Below, in pieces: positions 8,186 to 16,325 of a stretch of 64,000 nucleotides of DNA. The stretch's first letter is position 1. Every line of letters begins with the position of its first letter. Made by a program: the position numbers and the translations under genes. Source of the stretch: DATFVA01 sp963747755 (GTDB taxonomy: Bacteria > Bacteroidota > Ignavibacteria > Ignavibacteriales > Ignavibacteriaceae); the NCBI GenBank assembly GCA_963747755.1, contig CAVVGK010000019.1, forward strand, positions 28,608 through 92,607, in the 5' to 3' direction. Under the pieces are notes generated by a model. That model had not been told where the DNA came from, did not search any database, and worked only from the letters and a program-made list of their open reading frames with translations.

Positions 8186-10195
8186 ATGTCGTACCGGAAA
8201 ATTACCTCTGAACTTTTGTTCATTAGCCTGATATTTCTGCTCTCCTCATTTACTGCTTTGAAGGCGCAGTCGAATGACGACTGCCTTATGTGCCACGCTG
8301 ATAATACCCTGAAGGGTACAAAGAGCGGGCACTCATTCTCTGTATTTGTGGATGAGAAGAAGCTCGGCAAATCAGTGCATGCAGATGTTGAATGCATTAT
8401 GTGCCACCAGGACCTTGAGGGAACAGATTTCCCTCATACTGAAAATGTTCAGCCTGCAAAATGCGATGCCTGCCACGATGATATTCAGTCGCATTACGAC
8501 AGCAGTCTTCACGGCAAGGCCAAGGCACGGCATGACAACCTTGCGCCAACCTGTCAGACCTGCCACGGTTCTCACGATATTATCTCTGTAAAGGATCCAA
8601 AATCAAAAGTTGCACCAATCAACGTTCCCTATGTATGCGGCAAGTGCCACAAGGAAGGATCGCCGGTACAGCTTCAGAGGAACATCCCTGAAACGCATAT
8701 ACTTGAGAACTACTCAGAAAGTATGCACGGCGAGGGTCTGCTGAAAAAAGGACTTGCAGTCGCAGCTACCTGCGTATCCTGCCATACGCCTCATGATATA
8801 CTTCCACATACTGATCCGAAATCATCCATAGCAAGAAGGAACATTGCTGCCACCTGTGCAAAGTGTCATTCTGAAATTGAACTCGTACACAGGAAGGTTA
8901 TTAAAGGCGAGCTATGGGAGAAAGAAGCGAATGTACTGCCTGCGTGCGTCGACTGTCATCAGCCGCATAAGGCAAGGAAAGTTTTTTACGATCAGGGAAT
9001 GGCAGATACCGACTGTCTCACCTGCCATGCTAAGCAGGATCTGAGGTCGAGTAAAGACGGCCGTTCTCTCTATGTGAACTATGACGAAGTTAAAGGTTCA
9101 ATGCATAAGCAGATTGCCTGCAGCCAGTGTCACTCGGAAGTAAATACTTCGCATGTGAGACCCTGCGACAGCATCACACAAAATGTGGACTGCTCCAAAT
9201 GCCACGAAGCTGTGGGGCAGGAATATGCGGAGAGTATTCACGGACAGCTTTTTGCCAAGCAAGATGAAAATGCACCAACCTGTAAAGAATGCCACGGTAC
9301 CCACTCTGTGCTGGGCAGGAAGAATTCAAAATCACCCATCTTCGCAACGAACATCCCTGCTTTATGCGGCAGGTGCCACCGCGACGGAGAAGAGGCAGCT
9401 GTCAGATATACAGGAACAGAACATGATATTATCAATAATTACGTAGAAAGTATTCACGGCAAGGGACTTATGAAGAGCGGCTTAACTGTAACCGCAACGT
9501 GCACCGACTGTCATACCGCGCATCATGAGCTGCCTCATACCGACAGCACATCGAGCATTTATCCGGCAAATATTGCAAATACCTGCGGGAACTGTCACTT
9601 CGGCATCGAAGAAAGCTTTAATAAGAGTGTTCACTCGCCACTTATAACCAAAACAGATAAGAAACTGCCTGTCTGCAATACGTGCCATACTGCCCACACC
9701 ATAAAAAGGACAGATCAGGTTGGTTTCCGCCTTGAAATTATGAATACCTGCGGACACTGCCACGAGCAAATTGCAGAGACTTATTTCGATACCTACCACG
9801 GCAAAGTTTCTCAGCTCGGGTATTCAAAAACTGCGAAGTGTTACGACTGTCACGGGTCTCATGATATACTTCCTGTAGCAAATCCCAAATCGCACCTCAG
9901 CAGAGATAACGTACTTCAGACCTGCCAGAAATGTCACGAAACCGCAACGCGCCAATTTGCGGGATATTTCACACACGCTACGCACCACGATCCTCAAAAG
10001 TATCCCTGGCTATTCTGGTCGTTTTGGGGAATGACAATACTGCTTGTGGGTACATTCTTCATAGCCGGAGTTCACACACTGTTGTGGCTGCCCCGTTCAC
10101 TCCAGTATCGGAGAGAACTAAGAAAGAGACTGGCTGAGGCTGAGAAGGAGCAGAATAATGAAGCAAACAATGATAATCCTGAGAGTTTAAAATGA
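8186..10195 (+). CDS. Periplasmic 19-heme cytochrome c with C-terminal membrane anchor
   Basis: I chose ATG 8186 because it follows GGGGAA at good spacing and gives a clean signal peptide (MSYRKITSELLFISLIFLLS, ending KAQ). The frame upstream is open only to a TTG at 8153. The mature protein contains 19 CXXCH motifs, from CLMCH to CQKCH, in repeating blocks with SIHG/SMHG and HDI(L/I) words, so it arose by internal duplication. One membrane helix near the C-terminus (WLFWSFWGMTILLVGTFFIA) and a basic cytoplasmic tail anchor it to the inner membrane. The 3' end overlaps the next start by four bases (ATGA), indicating translational coupling. Likely accepts electrons from the b-type partners. 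Confidence 0.88.
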   Translation: MSYRKITSELLFISLIFLLSSFTALKAQSNDDCLMCHADNTLKGTKSGHSFSVFVDEKKLGKSVHADVECIMCHQDLEGTDFPHTENVQPAKCDACHDDIQSHYDSSLHGKAKARHDNLAPTCQTCHGSHDIISVKDPKSKVAPINVPYVCGKCHKEGSPVQLQRNIPETHILENYSESMHGEGLLKKGLAVAATCVSCHTPHDILPHTDPKSSIARRNIAATCAKCHSEIELVHRKVIKGELWEKEANVLPACVDCHQPHKARKVFYDQGMADTDCLTCHAKQDLRSSKDGRSLYVNYDEVKGSMHKQIACSQCHSEVNTSHVRPCDSITQNVDCSKCHEAVGQEYAESIHGQLFAKQDENAPTCKECHGTHSVLGRKNSKSPIFATNIPALCGRCHRDGEEAAVRYTGTEHDIINNYVESIHGKGLMKSGLTVTATCTDCHTAHHELPHTDSTSSIYPANIANTCGNCHFGIEESFNKSVHSPLITKTDKKLPVCNTCHTAHTIKRTDQVGFRLEIMNTCGHCHEQIAETYFDTYHGKVSQLGYSKTAKCYDCHGSHDILPVANPKSHLSRDNVLQTCQKCHETATRQFAGYFTHATHHDPQKYPWLFWSFWGMTILLVGTFFIAGVHTLLWLPRSLQYRRELRKRLAEAEKEQNNEANNDNPESLK

Positions 10196-11043
10196 ATGGA
10201 ATAAAAAACGGAAACAGCAAAATGCAGTATCAGAGATTCACGAGGTTAAACCGTGTACTGCACATTCTTATGATCGTCAGCTTCCTTAGTCTTGCCCTTA
10301 CAGGAATGACACTTAAATTTTCATACACCGGCTGGGCAAAAGTACTTTCACACATACTCGGAGGATTTGAAAGCGCAGGTTTCATACACAGGTTCGCTGC
10401 AGTTATTATGTTCGGCGTATTTATCACCCATGTAACCGATTTGTTTATCAGCAAGAATAAAGAACATAAGTCGTTCTTCAGAATGATCTTCAATCCGGAA
10501 GGACTTATGTTCAACAAGAAAGACTGGAAGGACTTCATCGGTTCGATGAAATGGTTCCTTGGTATGGGTGAAAGGCCACAGTACGGCCGATGGACGTACT
10601 GGGAAAAATTTGATTACTTTGCAGTCTTCTGGGGAATATTCGTTATCGGTTCAACAGGACTCATGTTATGGATGCCCGAATTCTTCACAAGATTCCTCCC
10701 GGGCTGGTTCATAAACGTTGCAACCATCATTCACAGTGATGAAGCTCTACTTGCGACCGGGTTCATATTTACCGTACATTTTTTCAATACTCACCTGCGG
10801 CCCGAGAAATTTCCCATGGATATTGTTATATTTTCGGGTCGAATGCCCGTAGAAGAGTTAAAATTAGACAGACCTGACGAATACGCCAAACTCGTAAGTG
10901 CAGGTACGCTGGATCAGTATATAGTTGAGTCGTATCCGCCCATCGTTGTGCGGGCGATAAAGATATTCGGATGGATTGCTTTGTCGACGGGATTTAGTAT
11001 TGTTGTATGGATAATTTATGCAATGATCTTCGCCTATAAATAA
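10192..11043 (+). CDS. Cytochrome b561-family membrane protein
   Basis: 283 residues with four to five membrane helices and conserved histidines (RVLHILMIVSFLSLALTGM, FIHRFAAVIMFGVFITHV, IIHSDEALLATGFIFTVHFF). The layout resembles the membrane domain of the first operon gene and the cytochrome b subunits of formate dehydrogenase/hydrogenase. It probably binds two b hemes and exchanges electrons with menaquinol. It overlaps the 19-heme cytochrome gene by four bases, so the two are likely made together and form a two-subunit equivalent of the fused first gene. The substrate or direction of electron flow cannot be told. Confidence 0.83.
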   Translation: MNGIKNGNSKMQYQRFTRLNRVLHILMIVSFLSLALTGMTLKFSYTGWAKVLSHILGGFESAGFIHRFAAVIMFGVFITHVTDLFISKNKEHKSFFRMIFNPEGLMFNKKDWKDFIGSMKWFLGMGERPQYGRWTYWEKFDYFAVFWGIFVIGSTGLMLWMPEFFTRFLPGWFINVATIIHSDEALLATGFIFTVHFFNTHLRPEKFPMDIVIFSGRMPVEELKLDRPDEYAKLVSAGTLDQYIVESYPPIVVRAIKIFGWIALSTGFSIVVWIIYAMIFAYK

Positions 11044-11064
11044 TATATAAATCATCGAGGTACT

Positions 11065-12555
11065 ATGAAAAACAAACGCTTCCCCGATACGTTTTACAAC
11101 ACAACAACTTTTATCGGCGCGGCACTCGCGCTGCTTAGTTTCGGTCTCATTCTTTTTCTGACAGTCGTTGAAGCCTTCACCGCAGAACCCAATGCTTATG
11201 CGGGCATTATAACATTTATAATACTTCCGGTTTTCCTTATACTGGGACTAATACTTATCGCCATAGGAATATGGAGTGCAAGGAAGCGGAAAAATGCAGG
11301 GACATTCAAAGAAAAAAGTCTCCCGCGGCTGGATCTGAATGATCCCAAACAGCGGACGTCATTCCTCATATTTTCCGGCGGTACAATCTTACTTCTTTTC
11401 TTCACGGCATTCGGAAGCTTCAAGGCATACGAGTACACGGAGACCGACCAGTTCTGCGGAACCATTTGTCACAAGGTAATGAATCCTGAATACACCGCAT
11501 ACAAGAATTCCCCCCATTCAAGGGTAGGCTGCGTACAGTGCCACATCGGGTCGGGAGCTGACTGGTTTGTTAAATCAAAGATATCAGGATCCTACCAGGT
11601 ATACTCGGTTTTATTCAATAAATATTCAAAGCCGATACCAACACCAATATGGAATCTTCGTCCTGCCCAGGGAACCTGCGAGCATTGCCACTGGCCAGGG
11701 AATTTCTTCGCCGAGAAAAAAGTTGATTTTCATTACTACCTGTCGGATGAACAGAATACTAAATCAAAAGTTACAATGCTTCTAAAGGTCGGCGGCGGCA
11801 ACAGCATACTGGCAAAGCAGACAGGTATTCACTGGCATATGAATATAGACAATGAAGTAACCTACCTAGCAGCCGATTCATCAAGACAGATCATCGACTG
11901 GGTAGAGGCAAAGAACCGTGAAACAGGTGAAGTAACCGTTTACACCAAAGGCGACGTGAAGTTCGATGCTCAGAAGATGAGAAATGAAGGACTGCTGAGA
12001 AAGATGGACTGCATCGACTGCCACAACCGTCCATCCCACATATACAATCAGCCTAACAGGATGGTCAATGAATTTATGGCTATCAACCGCATCGACACTA
12101 CCCTGCCGTACATAAAGAGCACAGCCGTTGAAGCACTTGAACAGTCATATACAGATAAAGAAGTCGCGCTCGACAGCATCAAAATCCATGTAAAAGACTT
12201 CTATGCACAGTATTACCCTGATGCAAACCAGGGTAAGATCGATAAGAGCATTGAATCTATACAGGATATCTACAAAAACAATTACTTCCCTTCGATGAAC
12301 GTCAGCTGGAAGAAATATCCCAATAACATAGGGCATATGTATTACAGCGGATGCTTCAGATGCCACGACGGCGAGCATAAAGACGAGCAAGGGAATGTAT
12401 TATCGAAGGACTGCAATCTCTGCCACACAATCATCGCGCAGACAATAATCGATACAACGATGGTAAATCTTGACGGAATATCATTCCAGCACCCGGTTGA
12501 CCTGGGCGAGGATATAGAGGATTTAACGTGTACTGACTGCCACGGAGCGGAGTAA
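11065..12555 (+). CDS. NapC/NirT-type heptaheme cytochrome, ImcH-like
   Basis: 496 residues. Three hydrophobic segments (about 15-36, 46-70 and 98-120) are followed by a periplasmic domain. The first heme motif has the expanded form CX3CH (CGTICHKVMNPEY, C131/C135/H136), and six ordinary CXXCH motifs follow (CVQCH, CEHCH, CIDCH, CFRCH, CNLCH, CTDCH), giving seven. The segment after the first motif is typical of the NapC/NirT quinol-dehydrogenase family, with a Met-Asn-Pro-Glu tract that could supply a methionine ligand. Seven hemes plus NapC resembles Geobacter ImcH in design; that parallel is inference. It is 21 bases after the cytochrome b gene and ends the operon. Confidence 0.85.
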   Translation: MKNKRFPDTFYNTTTFIGAALALLSFGLILFLTVVEAFTAEPNAYAGIITFIILPVFLILGLILIAIGIWSARKRKNAGTFKEKSLPRLDLNDPKQRTSFLIFSGGTILLLFFTAFGSFKAYEYTETDQFCGTICHKVMNPEYTAYKNSPHSRVGCVQCHIGSGADWFVKSKISGSYQVYSVLFNKYSKPIPTPIWNLRPAQGTCEHCHWPGNFFAEKKVDFHYYLSDEQNTKSKVTMLLKVGGGNSILAKQTGIHWHMNIDNEVTYLAADSSRQIIDWVEAKNRETGEVTVYTKGDVKFDAQKMRNEGLLRKMDCIDCHNRPSHIYNQPNRMVNEFMAINRIDTTLPYIKSTAVEALEQSYTDKEVALDSIKIHVKDFYAQYYPDANQGKIDKSIESIQDIYKNNYFPSMNVSWKKYPNNIGHMYYSGCFRCHDGEHKDEQGNVLSKDCNLCHTIIAQTIIDTTMVNLDGISFQHPVDLGEDIEDLTCTDCHGAE

Positions 12556-12562
12556 AGCATTT

Positions 12563-12650
12563 AATATTGCAGATTGCAGATTGCGAATTGCAATTCTCGA
12601 AGAATATTCAATTTGTAAATTGCAATTTTAAATATTCATTCTGCAATATT
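12563..12650. terminator. Long inverted repeat between convergent genes
   Basis: An 11-bp perfect inverted repeat (AATATTGCAGA at 12563-12573 and TCTGCAATATT at 12640-12650) with further AATTGCAATT words inside fills the gap between the cytochrome operon and the convergent hybrid kinase. It would form a long imperfect hairpin on either strand. It is built from the same ATTGCAGATTG words as other gap repeats. Confidence 0.4.
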
Positions 12651-12655
12651 CAATC

Positions 12656-15352
12656 TTAATTCAGGATTGTTTCGAGGAGTTCGATCAGCTCTTTTTTGGT
12701 GAAAGGTTTTGCGAGGTAATGGGAGCAGCCCTGGCTCAGGAAGCGTTTACGATCGCCTGCCATGGCATAGGCTGTCACTGCAACTACAGGGGTATCCTTA
12801 TAATCATCCAGCTGGCGTATCATCTTCACAGCATCGAGTCCCGACATACCTTTAAGGTTGATATCCATCAGTATAGCATCATATTTTTTAGATTTCACTT
12901 TCTCTAATGCTTCCAGAGCTGACATCGAATGCTCAACGCTGCAGTAATCACGCAGGAAAAGATTTATGACATCGATATTTACCTTATCATCCTCAACCAG
13001 CAGCAGTTGTGAATTTCTCTTTTTCACCCTTTCCTTTAACGTGCTTGCCTCACTCTGCACCCCTCCCTTGTCTCCCTGTATCTTTACATTCGGAAATCTA
13101 ACCGTAAAAACCGATCCTACATTTACTTCACTTTCAACATAAATAGATCCGTTCATCAATTCGATAAACTTTTTGCATATAGTAAGTCCAAGTCCCGTAC
13201 CTTCGAACCTCCTGTTATACCCCTCGCTTACCTGACGGAAAGGTTCAAATATTACACTGATATCCTTTTCCGAAATACCAATTCCGGTATCCCTGACCCT
13301 GATAACCGAATCCTTTTTATCAACTTTCAGCTCAACATCAACACTTCCTTCATTTGTATATTTGATTGCGTTATTTATGAGATTACCCATTACCTGCGAT
13401 ACAAGTCTCTCATCGAGCCAGGAAGCGATATTCGGCCCAGCCGCTTTGAAATTAAACTTAAGATTTTTCTCGGCAGCTGCCAGTTTATAATGATTTATAG
13501 TTTCTTCGGCGATCCGATTAATATTTACCGGATGGAGCCTGAGATCGATTTTATTTGCTTCAATTTTTGAAAGGTCGAGTATAAGGTTCAGAGTATCTGT
13601 CAGTCTGTTTGCGCTTTTTACAATAGTACCGGCCATCTGCTTTATTTCCGGATCCTTAACGTCTTCAGCAATCATCTGTGAATAACCGAGAATCCCTATC
13701 ATAGGAGTACGGAGCTCGTGGCTCATATTAGCGAGAAAAATAGATTTAAGGTTATTCATTTCCTCAGCACGTTCCTTAGCCTCTTTAAGGTCCTCTTCCA
13801 TTTTCTTACGATCGGAAACATCGACGATGATACCACGGAGGCCCACAACATTATTTCCCTTTCTGACAGGCGAGGAGTATATCAAACTCTCAAGCACTTT
13901 ACCATCCCTTCGCATCATCCTGATCTCACGGCCGCGGCCTTCAGATCCGGCAAAAATTTCCTGCATCCGCACAGCGATTTCATCTCTATCATCAGGATGA
14001 ATAAATGAGAGCACATCGGGATTTCCTGCAAGGAATTCCACTGTATAACCCATAAAATCAGCCCCCTGTTTATTCACATATACAAGCTTCCCCTTATTAT
14101 CTGTTTCAAAAACGATCTGCGGCAGCGAGTCGGCCAGCTCTCTGTACTTCTCTTCGCTCTCCCTTAGAACTGCCTCGTGTCTGATCCGGTCGGTAATATC
14201 CTCAATCATTGAGATTGTATAAAGGAACTTACCACCGTCATCATAAACCGCAGTAACCGTAACGTGGGCCCATACAGTTTCTCCTGATTTCTTAAGGTAT
14301 CTCTTCTCTATCTTAATGCTTTTTGTCTTAGCCGAAACCAGATCAGCAAGCTGATTCTTATTTGATGCACGATCGTCAGCATGGGTGATCACATACATCG
14401 AAAGATTATACATTTCATCGCGTGTATAACCAAGCATCTCCGCAAATGCCTTATTCACATTAATCATTCTCCCGGCAGCATCAACATTGCTTATACCTAT
14501 AGGAGCTTCATTAAAGATAGAACGGTATTTCCGTTCGTTCCGCAGCAATGCTTCAGCAGTTCTTTTTCGCTCGGTTATATTATTTATTATCGAAACCCGG
14601 GCATCCCTGCCCTCAATATTGATGGGATAGCTGCTTATCTCAACGATAAATTCCTCACCCCACTTATTTATATGCTTCCACTCACCAAGATAGCTCGCAC
14701 GGTCGGGATAATACATTTCCTTCTTTTTATAAAGTTTATCAAGCTCTTTAACCGATCTTATATCAACAAGACTTTTCTGTGTAAATTCCTCCCTGGAATA
14801 ACCGTAAAGGTTTGTGGCGGCCTCATTTACCTCCAGTATATCGAAAGTATCCGGATTGTAGATAATTACCGGATAGGGCATTGATTCATAAAGCGAACGG
14901 AATTTATACTCGGATTTCTCCAGTTCCTGCAGGGCATTTTCTTTTTCATTCTCAACCTGCTTATTATACATTGCGTGCTCAATGGACGTCATCAGTTTTG
15001 TAAGGTTAGCCTTCAGTATGTAGTCATCGGCACCTTTCTTCATACACTCTACAGCCACTTCCTCGGTTTGTGTACCTGTTACAAGAATGAACGGAATCTT
15101 TGAATTTCTTTTTCTGAGAATTTCGAGTGCATCGAGGGCCGTGAACTGAGGCAGGTTATAGTCGGCCAGAATAATATCAACATCTTCATTCAGGCAGTTA
15201 ACAAATTCTTCTTTTGACTTTGCATGAGAGATTATATGCTTCAGACCCGAACGCTGCAGTTCAAGTTTTAATAGTTCAAAATCGCTCTCCTGGTCTTCCA
15301 GGATTAATACTTTAAGCTCTTTGTTTTCTCCTGTTTTCATATCACTTTTCAT
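12656..15352 (-). CDS. Hybrid sensor histidine kinase, REC-PAS3-HisKA-HATPase-REC
   Basis: 898 residues, no membrane segment, so a cytoplasmic hybrid kinase. Order: receiver (about 13-128, D64 in ILADYNLP); PAS at about 150-260, 275-390 and 400-515; HisKA with H-box ANMSHELRTPMIG (about 540); HATPase with INNAIKYTNEG, DTGIGISEKD and GTGLGLTIC; and a C-terminal receiver (LLLVEDDKVN, phospho-acceptor in ILMDINLKG). A receiver at both ends suggests a relay: input from another kinase at the N-terminus and internal phosphotransfer at the C-terminus. The start codon overlaps the end of the transposase remnant. No DNA-binding partner is fused. Confidence 0.9.
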   Translation of the reverse strand: MKSDMKTGENKELKVLILEDQESDFELLKLELQRSGLKHIISHAKSKEEFVNCLNEDVDIILADYNLPQFTALDALEILRKRNSKIPFILVTGTQTEEVAVECMKKGADDYILKANLTKLMTSIEHAMYNKQVENEKENALQELEKSEYKFRSLYESMPYPVIIYNPDTFDILEVNEAATNLYGYSREEFTQKSLVDIRSVKELDKLYKKKEMYYPDRASYLGEWKHINKWGEEFIVEISSYPINIEGRDARVSIINNITERKRTAEALLRNERKYRSIFNEAPIGISNVDAAGRMINVNKAFAEMLGYTRDEMYNLSMYVITHADDRASNKNQLADLVSAKTKSIKIEKRYLKKSGETVWAHVTVTAVYDDGGKFLYTISMIEDITDRIRHEAVLRESEEKYRELADSLPQIVFETDNKGKLVYVNKQGADFMGYTVEFLAGNPDVLSFIHPDDRDEIAVRMQEIFAGSEGRGREIRMMRRDGKVLESLIYSSPVRKGNNVVGLRGIIVDVSDRKKMEEDLKEAKERAEEMNNLKSIFLANMSHELRTPMIGILGYSQMIAEDVKDPEIKQMAGTIVKSANRLTDTLNLILDLSKIEANKIDLRLHPVNINRIAEETINHYKLAAAEKNLKFNFKAAGPNIASWLDERLVSQVMGNLINNAIKYTNEGSVDVELKVDKKDSVIRVRDTGIGISEKDISVIFEPFRQVSEGYNRRFEGTGLGLTICKKFIELMNGSIYVESEVNVGSVFTVRFPNVKIQGDKGGVQSEASTLKERVKKRNSQLLLVEDDKVNIDVINLFLRDYCSVEHSMSALEALEKVKSKKYDAILMDINLKGMSGLDAVKMIRQLDDYKDTPVVAVTAYAMAGDRKRFLSQGCSHYLAKPFTKKELIELLETILN

Positions 15353-15895
15353 TTTTCAATCTTCAATTTTCCGTTTAATGCAGCCTTTGTAGCCATCTTA
15401 AATATAGTTTTCAATCTCCTTGAGTAAAGTTTATGTCTTTTGCTATAGCTTGTCTTTCCGCTTTCTCTTTTGTTTCTTACCAGCCCGCAATATGCCCAAA
15501 ACTTGTATTTGTTCTCGAACCTGGCGGCTTCTATTACTATTCCATAGGCCTGTACTGCCAGTAAAGGACCAAACCCCGATATTCTCTCTATTTTTTGAAT
15601 GATCTTTTCTTTTTTTGATATCTTCTTAAAGACTTCTTTATACTTCTTTTGTTCTTCCAACAATAATGTTAGGATCCTGGTCTTTTCTTCTAATATGAAA
15701 TTCAACGTCTCATCGCTGTTATTATAATCAGCCTTTCCTCTTTTACTCTTTATTCCTATTGCCCTGTAGAGAGCAGATATCTGATTTTTTACCCTTACCT
15801 CCGCTTTTACCAGGTCTTCATATGCACTTGCCAGTTTCCTTATTTTATATTTTTCATTATCGTATGGTTTTTCAATTTTCAATCTTCCACATCTT
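15349..15895 (-). mobile_element. IS110-family transposase remnant (C-terminal half only)
   Basis: The translated segment matches the C-terminal Transposase_20 domain of IS110/IS1111-family enzymes: a coiled-coil-like helix (about 40-110), then KIERISGFGPLLAVQAYG with the serine expected to be catalytic, then FWAYCGLV and SRRLKTIFKMATKAAL. The N-terminal RuvC-like DEDD domain, about 150 residues, is absent. There is no credible start codon; the only upstream ATG lies inside the neighbouring regulator gene. Both ends run into TTGAAAATTGAAGATT-type repeats (15353-15375 and 15870-15895), so LKIEK is read at each end. It is a dead fragment lodged between two signalling genes. Confidence 0.75.
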
Positions 15896-16325
15896 CGAGG
15901 GAGGAATTTAACATAAGCCAATACATACCCATTTGTTTTGAAACCTCCATGAACTCGTTAAAATCCACGGGCTTGCGAATATAGCTGTTAGCACCGAAGG
16001 AATAACTCTTAACAAGATCCTGCTCCTCCCGGGAGGATGTCAATATAATCACGGGTATAAGACGAAGCACTTCATCAGCCTTTATCCGGCGCAGAACCTC
16101 TACTCCATCAAGTTTCGGCAGTTTAAGGTCGAGAAGAATAATGCTCGGGTGATCAGAAATATCCCTTCCTCTAAATTCATTATTACCATAGAGGAAATCG
16201 ATACCTTTTTCACCATCCTCCAGAACCACTATCCTGTTAGCAATATTATTCTTCCGGAACGCTCTCAGCGTAAGCTCCACATCATCGGGATTATCTTCAA
16301 CCAGTAAAACAAACTTTTTCTTCAT
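15879..16325 (-). CDS. Single-domain response regulator, Rcp1-like
   Basis: 148 residues, one receiver domain: acidic pair in LLVEDNPDD, phospho-acceptor D66 in ILLDLKLPKLDG, threonine/serine in ILTSSRE and lysine in IRKPVDF. The insert before D66 (GNNEFRGRDISDHP) and the overall length are typical of Rcp1-type regulators that pair with phytochrome-like kinases. It overlaps the stop/start of the upstream 889-residue kinase by one base, so the two are coupled and probably cognate. Its last codons (LEDVED) merge into a gap repeat, so the natural C-terminus may have been altered. Confidence 0.9.
   Translation of the reverse strand: MKKKFVLLVEDNPDDVELTLRAFRKNNIANRIVVLEDGEKGIDFLYGNNEFRGRDISDHPSIILLDLKLPKLDGVEVLRRIKADEVLRLIPVIILTSSREEQDLVKSYSFGANSYIRKPVDFNEFMEVSKQMGMYWLMLNSSLEDVED

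Noticed and set aside
14381..14884. 167-residue plus-strand frame
   Set aside because: Antisense shadow of the hybrid kinase; no recognisable feature.
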